NCBI GenBank assembly: GCA_001429555.1
Contig: LMSR01000002.1
Span: forward strand, 1 to 64,000
Direction of reading: 5' to 3'
Source of the DNA: Nocardioides sp. Soil797
Lineage (GTDB): Bacteria > Actinomycetota > Actinomycetes > Propionibacteriales > Nocardioidaceae
Length of the DNA: 64,000 bases
How positions within the stretch are numbered: the stretch's first letter is position 1; every line of letters starts with the position of its first letter. The notes below the pieces were generated by a model. That model was not told the DNA's origin. It saw nothing but the letters and a program-made list of their open reading frames with translations, and did not search any database. The translations under genes were made by a program, and so were the position numbers. Of this stretch, positions 25,732-33,299 are shown piece by piece.

Positions 25732-25753
25732 TTGTCCACAGGGGTTATCCACA
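25732..25753 (+). promoter_or_regulatory. Pair of perfect DnaA boxes outside the origin
   Basis: TTGTCCACA (25732-25740) and TTATCCACA (25745-25753) lie in the same direction, 13 bases apart. Both are exact consensus boxes, about 20 kb from dnaA. They are in a 377-base gene-free stretch (25623-25999) between crgA and the convergent rhomboid gene, which also holds a hairpin, a family B repeat and a 35-base tandem repeat. Confidence 0.75.
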
Positions 25754-25810
25754 GTGTGCATAACTCCGTCCCACCCTCGAATCTCCTGCGAGTAACCTGC
25801 GAATCTTCTG

Positions 25811-25883
25811 CGAGTAACGCGGGGTTATGGTCGCTCCACACGTGCTGTGACGGGCCAATCCGTCAACACCACCGCACAAGTGC
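25811..25883. repeat. Palindromic repeat family B, copy 3
   Basis: This 73-base copy begins CGAGTAACGCGGGGTTATGG and ends CACCGCACAAGTGC. The inner stem is GACGG-gccaat-CCGTC. A partial extra copy of its first bases (TGCGAGTAAC) lies just before it at 25788-25797. Family members are at 5776, 15684 and 41694. Confidence 0.85.
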
Positions 25884-25966
25884 GGGCGTACGCCGGTCGG
25901 CGTACGGAGGGGCGCTGCGGGCGTACGCCGGTCGGCGTACGGAGGGGCGCTGCGGGCGTACCCGGG
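25882..25966. repeat. 35-base tandem repeat with internal palindrome
   Basis: Two identical 35-base units (25882-25916 and 25917-25951) are followed by a partial, diverging third. Each unit holds the palindrome GTACGCCG-GT-CGGCGTAC. The array abuts a family B repeat and lies just beyond the 3' end of the rhomboid gene. The units touch directly, so this is not a CRISPR. Confidence 0.9.
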
Positions 25967-25999
25967 CGCGGCGTCGTTGCGGGCGTACGCCGGGGCGCG

Positions 26000-26911
26000 T
26001 CAGGCGAGCGACAGGGTGCGCATCACGAACATGACCACGATCAGCGCCAGCACCGCGCCAACTCCGAGGGCCTGCCACAGCCCGCGCCGTTGGCGGGGCG
26101 CGTAGGCCATCACCCCGGCCAGCAGGACTCCCCCGACGAAACCACCGAGGTGGCCCTGCCAGGAGATGTTGCCGCCGGTGAAGGTGATCACCACGTTGAT
26201 CCCGATCCAGATCAGCAGGGGCGTGACGTCGCCGCCCGCCTTGAGCCCGATGATCAGCAGGGCGCCCATCAGGCCGAAGACTGCGCCCGAGGCGCCCAGC
26301 GTCTGGGTGGTCGGATCGGTGAGCCAGTAGACCGCCGCGGAACCGGCCAGCCCGGAGACCAGATAGACGGCCAGGAAGCGGGTGCGTCCGAGGAGGTGCT
26401 CGAGCTGCGGTCCCAGGATCCACAGCGCGAACAGGTTGAACGCGATGTGCAGCACGTCGACGTGGGTGAAGACGCTCGTGCCCAGCTGCCACCACGAACC
26501 GTCGGCGACCCCGGCCAGCCACTCACTCGGATGCCCCGCTGAGTTCTGCGCCGCACACACCGCAGACGAGGTGACGTCGGGGTAGTAGCGCCCCGAGTCC
26601 GGGACTTCGCAACGACCCCTGCCCATCAGCGCCAGGCGGTAGTACCACTCACTCCTGTCACCACCGGTGGCGGTGATCAGGAGCCACACGAAGGCGTTGA
26701 TGCCGATCAGCACCATCGAGACCAGCCCGGGGTTCTGCGTGCGGACCCCGCCGTACGGCGTACGGGCGCTGCGGGTCTGCTTGGCGCCCTCGCGAACGCA
26801 CTCGGGGCACTGGAAGCCCACTGCCGCCGGCGTCATGCAGTCCGGGCAGATCGAGCGCTCGCAGCGCTGGCACTTGATGTAGGCCTCCTTCCCCGGGTGC
26901 CGGTAGCACAC
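26000..26911 (-). CDS. Rhomboid family intramembrane serine protease with zinc finger
   Basis: This 303-residue protein has an N-terminal B-box-like zinc finger (CYRHPGKEAYIKCQRCERSIC..C, CPEC, residues 2-38) and then six or seven helices. The catalytic dyad is Ser208 (GASGAVFG) and His254 (WQGHLGGF), and Asn159 (HIAFN) completes the oxyanion site. Such enzymes cut membrane helices of other proteins; the substrate is unknown. The GTG start at 26911 lacks a clear ribosome site and is the least certain part. ppiA lies 26 bases upstream on the same strand. Confidence 0.92.
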   Translation of the reverse strand: MCYRHPGKEAYIKCQRCERSICPDCMTPAAVGFQCPECVREGAKQTRSARTPYGGVRTQNPGLVSMVLIGINAFVWLLITATGGDRSEWYYRLALMGRGRCEVPDSGRYYPDVTSSAVCAAQNSAGHPSEWLAGVADGSWWQLGTSVFTHVDVLHIAFNLFALWILGPQLEHLLGRTRFLAVYLVSGLAGSAAVYWLTDPTTQTLGASGAVFGLMGALLIIGLKAGGDVTPLLIWIGINVVITFTGGNISWQGHLGGFVGGVLLAGVMAYAPRQRRGLWQALGVGAVLALIVVMFVMRTLSLA

Positions 26912-26937
26912 GGGGAGGGAGGATTCAGGCGGAGTGT

Positions 26938-27453
26938 TCAGGGCCGGCTGACCTCGACGGAGTTGATCACGACGTCCTCGACCGGGCGGTCCATGCGACC
27001 GGTCGGGGTCGAGCCGATGGCGTCGACGACGTCGCGCGAGGCCTGGTCGGCCACCTCACCGAAGATGGTGTGCTTGTTGTTCAGGTGGGGCGTCGCACCG
27101 GTGGTGATGAAGAACTGCGAGCCGTTGGTGCCGGGGCCGGCGTTGGCCATCGCCAGCAGGTAGGGCTTGTTGAACTGCAGCTCGGGGTGGAACTCGTCCT
27201 TGAACTTGTAGCCGGGGCCGCCGATGCCCTGGCCGAGGGGGCAACCGCCCTGGATCATGAAGCCGTCGATCACCCGGTGGAAGATCAGGCCGTCGTAGAA
27301 CTTCTCACCGGAGCGACCGGCGTCGTCCTTGTAGTCCTTGGTGCCCTCGGCGAGGCCGACGAAGTTCTCCACCGTCTCGGGGGCGTGGTTCGGGAACAGG
27401 TTGAGCGTGATGTCGCCCTTGTTGGTCTTCAGGGTCGCCTGCATGTCAGCCAT
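26938..27453 (-). CDS. ppiA: Cyclophilin-type peptidyl-prolyl isomerase
   Basis: This 171-residue cytoplasmic cyclophilin speeds proline isomerisation during folding. Active-site motifs are FHRVIDGFMIQGG (the catalytic arginine), AMANAGPGTNGSQFFIT (substrate glutamine and phenylalanine) and LNNKHTIFGEV (histidine). ATG 27453 is preceded by GAAAGG. In mycobacteria ppiA lies in the same origin-proximal block between gyrA and crgA. It is divergent from the helical-repeat gene at 27613. Confidence 0.95.
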   Translation of the reverse strand: MADMQATLKTNKGDITLNLFPNHAPETVENFVGLAEGTKDYKDDAGRSGEKFYDGLIFHRVIDGFMIQGGCPLGQGIGGPGYKFKDEFHPELQFNKPYLLAMANAGPGTNGSQFFITTGATPHLNNKHTIFGEVADQASRDVVDAIGSTPTGRMDRPVEDVVINSVEVSRP

Positions 27454-27612
27454 GACTGCCTTTCGTCGATCTTTGTCGATGAGGTGTTCGGGGACGATCT
27501 TCGCAGGCTGCGCCAAGACCCGGAACCGGAGGTCAGGGCTACCCGCCGGTTGGCTGGTCACCGCCTTTGGTGTTTGATCGGAGCAACGAACCGACAACGG
27601 AGGGCATCCCAG

Positions 27613-28698
27613 ATGCGCAAGCGCAGGAAGAACACGCTGATCGATTCCGCGGCCGAGGTTGCCGAAGGCATCCGGCCGGCACTTGAGTCCGCGAAGGAGA
27701 AGGCTCTCCCGCTCCTCCAGGACGCGCGTGACAAGGCTGGCCCGATGATTGCCGAGGCACGCGAGAAGGCCGAACCCTACATCGCCGATGCTGCTGCCAG
27801 GGCGGCCGACGCCCGCGACAAGGCAGCGCCCTACATCACCGAAGCACGCGAGAAGGCCGCCGAGCACGCGGCCGACGCCCGCGACAAGGCAGCGCCCTAC
27901 ATCGCCGAGGCCCGCGAGAAGGCCGCCGAGCACGCGGCCGACGCCCGCGACAAGGCAGCGCCCTACATCGCCGAGGCCCGCGAGAAGGCCGCCGAGCGCG
28001 CCGCCGATGCGCGTGAGAAGGCGGCTCCGCTGCTTGCCGAGGGCAAGGCCCTGGCCACGGAGAAGGCGATGGCCGGTCGCGAGGCGACCGTCGCCAAGGT
28101 CAACGAACTGCGCGGCATCGAGCCGGAGCCCAAGAAGGGCAGCAAGTTGAAGAAGCTGCTCTTCGTGGGTGTGCTCGCCGGCATCGGTGGCCTCGTGTTC
28201 AAGAAGCTCAGGGGCGGGCAGACCGGTGACAACTGGCAGTCCTCCTACGTGCCCGCGCCGCCGCCGGCGCACAAGGCTGCCGGTGCCGACTCCGCCAACG
28301 AGACGGCCGAGCGGGTCGACGACGACAAGGCCGCGGCAACTCCGGGTGAGGCGATCGCCGACTCGGTCGAGAGCCCCCACCCGGACACCACGCCCGACGA
28401 CCCGGCTGAGGTCGTCGACCTGAAGCCGGTTGCCGACACGACTGCCGACAGCACTGCCGACACGCCGGTGGCCGACGCTGCCGCTGCTGCCACCGGACCG
28501 TACGGCGCCGGGTCGGCCAACCCGCTGGAGAACGGCGACGCCCCCGACGCTTCCTACACGGTCAAGGGCAACGGCAACTCGATGCTGTTCCACACCGCGG
28601 AGTCCCCGTCGTTCAACCAGACCAAGGCCGAGGTCTGGTTCACCGACACCGCCTCCGCAGAGGCGGCCGGCTTCAAGGCCTGGAACTCCAACAAGTAG
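27613..28698 (+). CDS. Helical-repeat membrane protein with C-terminal sunset-type domain
   Basis: This 361-residue protein is unusual. Residues about 15-165 form a long amphipathic helix of 22-residue repeats (AADARDKAAPYIAEAREKAA..), like apolipoprotein or late-embryogenesis repeats. A short membrane helix (KLLFVGVLAGIGGLVFKKL) and a low-complexity Ala/Asp/Thr linker follow. The last 50 residues (YTVKGNGNSMLFHTAESPSFNQ, AEVWFTDTASAEAAGF) match the actinobacterial domain that annotation pipelines call sunset. The function is unknown; a role in envelope tethering is a guess. ATG 27613 opens with a basic MRKRRKN. Confidence 0.75.
   Translation: MRKRRKNTLIDSAAEVAEGIRPALESAKEKALPLLQDARDKAGPMIAEAREKAEPYIADAAARAADARDKAAPYITEAREKAAEHAADARDKAAPYIAEAREKAAEHAADARDKAAPYIAEAREKAAERAADAREKAAPLLAEGKALATEKAMAGREATVAKVNELRGIEPEPKKGSKLKKLLFVGVLAGIGGLVFKKLRGGQTGDNWQSSYVPAPPPAHKAAGADSANETAERVDDDKAAATPGEAIADSVESPHPDTTPDDPAEVVDLKPVADTTADSTADTPVADAAAAATGPYGAGSANPLENGDAPDASYTVKGNGNSMLFHTAESPSFNQTKAEVWFTDTASAEAAGFKAWNSNK
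27802..27999. repeat. 66-base tandem repeat inside the helical-repeat gene
   Basis: Three 66-base units start at 27802, 27868 and 27934. Units 2 and 3 differ only near the end (GAGCAC versus GAGCGC); unit 1 differs by a few bases in the middle. Each encodes one 22-residue helix repeat. Near-identity at third codon positions points to recent unit duplication. Confidence 0.9.
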
Positions 28699-28719
28699 AA
28701 CCCTGTCGAAGGGGTCCGG

Positions 28720-29082
28720 TCAGGCGCTCGGCGCCTCGGCTCGGGCCCCTTCGTGCTTCACCCGCAGGGTCGCCCGGTGCTCTGCCCAGAAGCTGAGCAC
28801 CGGAATGGTGCCGCAGATGAGGGTGACGATCGTGAAGCCGAGCTCCCAGCGCTCCTGGCGCGCCAGCAGGAACGCGGTGACCAGGAAGATCATGTAGAGC
28901 CAGCCGTGTGCGACGCCGAGGTAGCTGGTGATCCACTCACCGAGCTGCTGCGCACCGGAGCCGTCGTCGAGCAGGTACTTCAGCGGAACGCCCACCAGGA
29001 TCAGGACGATGAGCAGGACACCGACGATGGTGGCCATCACCCGATAGCGGGTCAGCGCGGGGTTTGCGGGAGCAGCAGTCAC
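28720..29082 (-). CDS. DUF3817 domain membrane protein
   Basis: This 120-residue protein has three helices and the family pattern: VGVLLIVLILVGVPLKYL, then VAHGWLYMIFLVTAFLLARQERW, then ICGTIPVLSFWAEH. DUF3817 proteins often sit with SURF1 or cytochrome genes in actinobacteria; no biochemical role is known. GTG 29082 overlaps the SURF1 stop by 4 bases (GTGA), so the two are coupled. Confidence 0.88.
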   Translation of the reverse strand: MTAAPANPALTRYRVMATIVGVLLIVLILVGVPLKYLLDDGSGAQQLGEWITSYLGVAHGWLYMIFLVTAFLLARQERWELGFTIVTLICGTIPVLSFWAEHRATLRVKHEGARAEAPSA

Positions 29083-29855
29083 GCGGCCGAGACTAACCTC
29101 TCGACCTCGTCGCGGGTCCAGCGCCACCAGATGAAGCCGGCGAAGAGCCCGAACACCCACCACTCGATGGCGTAGAGCAGGTTCCTGATCGCGGTCGTCC
29201 GTCCCACCTCGGGCAGCTGGTCGATGCTGGCCGCGGCCAGACCCTCGGTGCCGTCGTTGACGGCGGTCTCCCCGTGCGGCCAGTCGCCGTCGGGAACCTC
29301 GTCGGCCACCACGGCGTACGCGCCGTAGAGGTCCTGGTCGACGTGCTGGAGGTAGTCGGCCAGCCGCACCTGCGGGAGGACGTCGTCATCGGGGTCGTCG
29401 TCGACCTGCCCGGTGCCCTGCGGCGGCTGCAGCAACCCGACGAACGCCGTGCGGCCCTCGGGCGGCTGCGGGGCGTCCTCGGGCTCGGCGACCCAACCTC
29501 GTACGACGAGCAGGGCCGGGCCGTCGGGTGCCTCGACCGCCACGGGCGTCACCACCCAGTAGCCTTCGCGGCCGTCGTGCTCGCGGCCGCTGATGAAGAG
29601 CGTGGCGTCCTGGACCCAGGTGCCCTCCACGACCACCGGTTGCCCGACCTTGCGGCCGGGGAAGGGGTCGTCGGGGCCGATGACGTCCGCGAGCTGCTCG
29701 GGCGCGACCTTGGTCAGGTCACGGGCCTCGTCGGCGCGGTGCTGCTGCCAAGCCTTGAGCTGCCAGACGCCGAGCCCGATCGCGATCGCGACCAGCACGA
29801 GGGCCAGGAGGTGGAACCCCCAGTACCTCGGGCGGAGCATCGGACTGGCGGGCAC
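29079..29855 (-). CDS. SURF1 family cytochrome oxidase assembly protein
   Basis: This 258-residue membrane protein has helices near the N-terminus (FHLLALVLVAIAIGLGVWQL) and C-terminus (LLYAIEWWVFGLFAGFIWW) with an outer domain between. WQL.AW..HR, EGTW, VVTPV, LLVVRGW and the final NLLYA.EWW blocks are SURF1 hallmarks. It probably helps build the aa3-type oxidase. GTG 29855 is preceded by TAGACT 6 bases away, a leaderless layout; ATG 29840 is the alternative. It is coupled to the DUF3817 gene. Confidence 0.92.
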   Translation of the reverse strand: MPASPMLRPRYWGFHLLALVLVAIAIGLGVWQLKAWQQHRADEARDLTKVAPEQLADVIGPDDPFPGRKVGQPVVVEGTWVQDATLFISGREHDGREGYWVVTPVAVEAPDGPALLVVRGWVAEPEDAPQPPEGRTAFVGLLQPPQGTGQVDDDPDDDVLPQVRLADYLQHVDQDLYGAYAVVADEVPDGDWPHGETAVNDGTEGLAAASIDQLPEVGRTTAIRNLLYAIEWWVFGLFAGFIWWRWTRDEVERLVSAA

Positions 29856-29886
29856 GTCCGCAGTCTACGGAGCGGCTCCATGCCGC

Positions 29887-30918
29887 TCAGAGGCCGGTCG
29901 GCTCCTCGAACGGCACCAGCTCGTTGCACACCGCGAACGGCAGGTGGTCGGTCAGCACCAGGTTGGCGGCGGCGACCGGGTTGCGCACGTGCCAGCCGAT
30001 CCGTCCGGTGGAGGGGTCGGCGACCGGCATCCCCTCGAAGGCGTCCTTCCAGGTGATCGACCCGGTCTCGGGCCAGATGTCGATGAGGTCCTTGCGGGCC
30101 AGCAGGTCAACGCGGTCTCGGTCGGTGCGGGCAGTGGCCGTGGCGTCGTCGAAATTGACCGAGAACGCATCGAGCGGCATCAGGCCGCGGACGTCGTACT
30201 TGCTGGTCAGCGCGTCCTGGTCCTCGAAGTCCGCGTCGGGGCCAAGGGCGTCCTTGACCGGGATGCAGCCCCGGTGGACGTACGACGACTCGACGCCCAC
30301 CGCGGGCAGGTCCGTCAGGGTGGGGTCAAATGCCCATACCGGGTCGCCCTCGTCGGCGATGCCGGAGACCACCAGGTGCTGCTCCTCGAGCACGGTGGCG
30401 TCCTCGAGCGGCGCGACGTCGTCCTTGACCGCCTTGGCCACCTCGGCCATGTCCTGGTCGGGGCGAAAGCCGAGCACGTAGCCGGGGCCGTCGGGGCCCG
30501 TGAAACGCGCCTCCCAGTCGACGTCGTCCTGGGTGAAGCCATAGTCGAGCCACAGGCGGGAGTGCTGGTCACGGAGCAGGCCGTCAGTGAGCATCACCGC
30601 GTCCTTGTCGGCGCGCTCCCAGAACGCCGTGCGGTCGGTCACCAAGTCGTCGCTGGTGAAGTCTTGGTAGCCCAACCGGTCGCGGATCTCGTCGTAGTCG
30701 GTGAGCGTCAGGGTGTCCGCGGAGGCAGGGACAAGCGCGAGCACCCGGCGGGGGTCGTGCACCGCCTTGTCGTCGGGGATCTGCAGATTCTTCGGGATAG
30801 CGGTGAGCGTCGGCTCCGCTTGCTCCTTGGGTTCAGCGTCTCCCTCGCAGCCGGTGAGGGCCGGGCCCACTACGGCCATGCCCGCCGCAAGGAGTACGAC
30901 GACGCGTGGCGGCCTCAC
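29887..30918 (-). CDS. Hypothetical lipoprotein
   Basis: This 343-residue protein begins with a lipoprotein signal: a basic start, a hydrophobic core and the lipobox LTGC with Cys24. The mature part contains short blocks such as VPASADTLTLTDYDEIRDRLG that recur in uncharacterised actinobacterial lipoproteins. No family could be named. Its start overlaps the stop of the small membrane gene upstream by 4 bases, so both are translated together. Confidence 0.8.
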   Translation of the reverse strand: MRPPRVVVLLAAGMAVVGPALTGCEGDAEPKEQAEPTLTAIPKNLQIPDDKAVHDPRRVLALVPASADTLTLTDYDEIRDRLGYQDFTSDDLVTDRTAFWERADKDAVMLTDGLLRDQHSRLWLDYGFTQDDVDWEARFTGPDGPGYVLGFRPDQDMAEVAKAVKDDVAPLEDATVLEEQHLVVSGIADEGDPVWAFDPTLTDLPAVGVESSYVHRGCIPVKDALGPDADFEDQDALTSKYDVRGLMPLDAFSVNFDDATATARTDRDRVDLLARKDLIDIWPETGSITWKDAFEGMPVADPSTGRIGWHVRNPVAAANLVLTDHLPFAVCNELVPFEEPTGL

Positions 30919-31142
30919 TGAGCCCGTTGCTCACGCAAGGACTTCAGCGCGGGCCGAAGTCGGCGTACGTTGCGGATCGCGAAGACCAGCAGGGCCAGGC
31001 CCAGGAGGAGGAACAGGACGTGGGGCCACGTGGGTGCCCATTCCCCGTCCCGTAAAGGTGCCGTGATGAACGTGGATGCCATCCCTCCCTGGAGCGCGGC
31101 CATGAGCAGGAGCGGCCATTGCGAGCGTGGCAACAAGGGCAT
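30915..31142 (-). CDS. Small hypothetical membrane protein
   Basis: This 75-residue protein has two predicted helices (about 9-28 and 40-58) and a basic C-terminus (RNVRRLRPALKSLREQRAQ). I do not recognise a family. A TAACAT hexamer lies 6 bases before the ATG, so the message may be leaderless. The 4-base overlap with the lipoprotein gene suggests joint function. Confidence 0.7.
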   Translation of the reverse strand: MPLLPRSQWPLLLMAALQGGMASTFITAPLRDGEWAPTWPHVLFLLLGLALLVFAIRNVRRLRPALKSLREQRAQ

Positions 31143-31233
31143 GGAGTGATGTTATCCAACTCGCTCCGACTGCCCGCTGGTCCGTGGCCGCTGGTCTCGG
31201 CCCACCGTTCAGGTCGGTCTCAGGGTCGTTCCG

Positions 31234-31239
31234 TACAGT
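31234..31239 (+). promoter_or_regulatory. -10 hexamer of a probable leaderless promoter (SurA-like gene)
   Basis: TACAGT ends 7 bases before ATG 31247. The same hexamer stands before the gene at 14504. No ribosome site is present. Confidence 0.55.
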
Positions 31240-31246
31240 CTTCCGG

Positions 31247-32011
31247 ATGAGTCACTTGAAGCGCACCAAGCCCCTCCTCGGCGTCGTCCTCGCCGCAGCC
31301 CTCGCCTTCACCGCCGCCTGCGGGGACAACTCCGACGACAAGGACAAGTCCTCTGCGAAGGAGTCGACCTCCCAGGCGGAGCAGGGCACGGCACCCGGAC
31401 TCGACGACGTCCCCGACGTCGTGGCCGAGGTCAACGGCGAAGAGGTGACCAAGGATGAGTTCAGCGCGACCTACGAGTTGGCCTACCAGCAGGCCACCCA
31501 GCAGTCGCAGATGACGGGTCAGCAGCCCGACGAGGCCACCATCAAGAAGCAGACCGCCGATGAGCTGGTCGGCACGGAACTGCTGGTGCAGGAGGCCGCC
31601 AAGCGCGACATCTCGGCGACCGACGACGACGTCGAGAAGCGCCTGAAGAGTCTGGCCAAGCAGAACCAGATGGGCTCGGTCGACGAGTTCCTGAAGGCGC
31701 TGGAGCAGCAGGGCACCGACGAGGACTTCGCCCGCGACCAGATCAAGATGCAGGTCGTCGTGGAGCGCCTCGTCAAGGACGAGTCCGGTTCGATCAAGCC
31801 GACCGATGCCGCCCTGCACAAGATCTATGACCAGGCCGTGAAGCAGCAGAAGGCGGCCGCCAAGCAGGGTGGCCAGGCACAGAAGATCCCGTCCTTCGCC
31901 AAGGCCAAGCCGCAACTCGTGCAGCAGGCGAAGTCGGATGCCCAGGCGAAGACGGCCAGCAAGCTGGTCGCGGCGCTGAAGAAGAAGGGCGACGTCAAGA
32001 TCAACCTCTGA
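31247..32011 (+). CDS. SurA N-terminal domain lipoprotein (chaperone-like)
   Basis: This 254-residue exported protein has a signal peptide ending in a lipobox-like FTAAC (Cys25), an acidic linker and a SurA_N-type helical domain (VVAEVNGEEVTKDEF..TYE, ELVGTELLVQEAAKRDISATDDDVEKRL). The parvulin catalytic domain of PrsA/SurA is missing; the C-terminus is Lys/Gln-rich helix. It may act as a holdase for secreted proteins. TACAGT at 31234-31239 lies 7 bases before the ATG, so the transcript is probably leaderless. The gene is divergent from the small membrane gene. Confidence 0.82.
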   Translation: MSHLKRTKPLLGVVLAAALAFTAACGDNSDDKDKSSAKESTSQAEQGTAPGLDDVPDVVAEVNGEEVTKDEFSATYELAYQQATQQSQMTGQQPDEATIKKQTADELVGTELLVQEAAKRDISATDDDVEKRLKSLAKQNQMGSVDEFLKALEQQGTDEDFARDQIKMQVVVERLVKDESGSIKPTDAALHKIYDQAVKQQKAAAKQGGQAQKIPSFAKAKPQLVQQAKSDAQAKTASKLVAALKKKGDVKINL

Positions 32012-32036
32012 GTCGGCGTGAAGCCCCGGGCGAGTC

Positions 32037-32081
32037 ATCCCTTCGGATGATTCTGCTGACGGTGCCGTCAGCCGAAGGGAT
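32037..32081. terminator. Nested palindrome downstream of the SurA-like gene
   Basis: Outer arms ATCCCTTCGG (32037-32046) and CCGAAGGGAT (32072-32081) enclose an inner hairpin CTGACGG-TG-CCGTCAG (32056-32071). No T-run follows. It begins 25 bases after the stop codon and is the only structure seen in 32012-32182. Confidence 0.65.
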
Positions 32082-32182
32082 TGACTGCGTCCGAAGGCCT
32101 GTCAGCGGTGTGCATCCGCTGAAAGCGTGGGTCGCCCGCTCCGCACCGTGAGCGGTTCACTCATGGAATCGAGCAACCCACG

Positions 32183-33241
32183 ATGTCCCACGCTGCACCG
32201 AAAGTACGACGTACCCGACTCCTGGCGGTGGCGGCCGCCGTCGCGCTGGCGACCGGCCTCGGCGCCCTCACGTCGCCGTCCCATGCCGCTGACTCCGTCA
32301 CCCCGGAGCTTCAGGCCCGAGCCCTGGCCGCCAAGGCCTCCCAGTCCATCTCCGCCTCCGCCGTGCTCAAGTCCAACAAGCGCAAGAAGCTGCACGTCGC
32401 ACTGTCCGCGGGCTCCGGCAACGGCGGGGGTTCCTTGAGCGTTTCCCTCGCTGACACTGCCGGCGAGCAGCACGCCTGGTCCTTCAAGGTAGCGGCGAAG
32501 ACCCTCAAGCTGAACGGCAAGGGCAAGGGGAAGTTGGTGACCAAGAAGATCAAGCCCTTCGGCACGATCAAGCTCACGATCTCGCCGAGCGGGAAGTGGA
32601 AGGTCAAGAAGTGCAAGGGGAAGGTGATCAGCAAGAGTCGCCCGCTCAAGGTCAAGGGGCTCTTCACCTTTGACTCGAAGTCGGCGTGGGGAAAGGTGGG
32701 CGGGAAGAAGGTCACCTTCAAGGGCGCCAAGGTCACCAAGAGCACCGGCGTCGACGGCAGTGCCTGCGACGGGGGTGACGGCGGCGATGGAGGTGACGGC
32801 GACGCGTGCTCGGGTGCGAGCATCATGTGGTCGGCCTTCCGGGGTGGTGTGGCGATGAGCAGCCAGTGGGCGCCCGGGAGCACCAAGGCGGGGATGTTCG
32901 CCTCGAGGTCGACCAAGTTGGCCAAGCCCAAGGGAGCCACCCGCACGGACTTCCGCTCGGCCATGGTTCCGGTTCCCGCAACGACGGTCAGCGGCGGCTC
33001 GGTGTCGATCCAGGTCAACTCCAAGGCCCCGGCGACCGGCTCCGCGACGCTCTCCAGCTCAACGGGATATCCGCTCGAGCGCACGTGCGAGAAGACCAAG
33101 ACCTATACGACCACGTTCTGGTCGGGGGTCTCGTATCAGAACGGGGCCACGCCGCTGGCGCTGAAGATGTCGGCGTACGGCTCCCTCAAGCTCCCGAACG
33201 GCGCAGACGCGGTGATCCAGCAGCAGTCCAAGGCCTCCTGA
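32183..33241 (+). CDS. Hypothetical secreted protein
   Basis: This 352-residue protein has a clear signal peptide (MSHAAPKVRRTRLLAVAAAVALATGL.., cleavage after SHA near residue 34). A lysine-rich strand-forming region (about 110-185) is joined by a Gly-Asp linker flanked by two cysteines (CDGGDGG...DAC) to a second strand-rich part. It probably has two beta domains held at the cell surface or released. No family was recognised. It is flanked by hairpins and transcribed alone. Confidence 0.75.
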   Translation: MSHAAPKVRRTRLLAVAAAVALATGLGALTSPSHAADSVTPELQARALAAKASQSISASAVLKSNKRKKLHVALSAGSGNGGGSLSVSLADTAGEQHAWSFKVAAKTLKLNGKGKGKLVTKKIKPFGTIKLTISPSGKWKVKKCKGKVISKSRPLKVKGLFTFDSKSAWGKVGGKKVTFKGAKVTKSTGVDGSACDGGDGGDGGDGDACSGASIMWSAFRGGVAMSSQWAPGSTKAGMFASRSTKLAKPKGATRTDFRSAMVPVPATTVSGGSVSIQVNSKAPATGSATLSSSTGYPLERTCEKTKTYTTTFWSGVSYQNGATPLALKMSAYGSLKLPNGADAVIQQQSKAS

Positions 33242-33257
33242 GCACGCTGCGCGCTGA

Positions 33258-33288
33258 CCTTCTGGTCGGTTCCGAACCGACCAGAAGG
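33258..33288. terminator. Bidirectional hairpin terminator
   Basis: Perfect 14-base stem CCTTCTGGTCGGTT (33258-33271) / AACCGACCAGAAGG (33275-33288) with loop CCG, between the convergent secreted protein and Ig-repeat genes. Confidence 0.8.
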
Positions 33289-33299
33289 GACGCCTTGCC

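Noticed and set aside
25882..25966. A possible CRISPR array
   Set aside because: The units are contiguous with no spacers, and no cas gene is present.
27454..28593. An extension of the ppiA frame to over 550 codons
   Set aside because: The extra part is the reverse of the 66-base helical repeats and gives GVGRVLGGLLA-type low complexity. Cyclophilin starts at ATG 27453.
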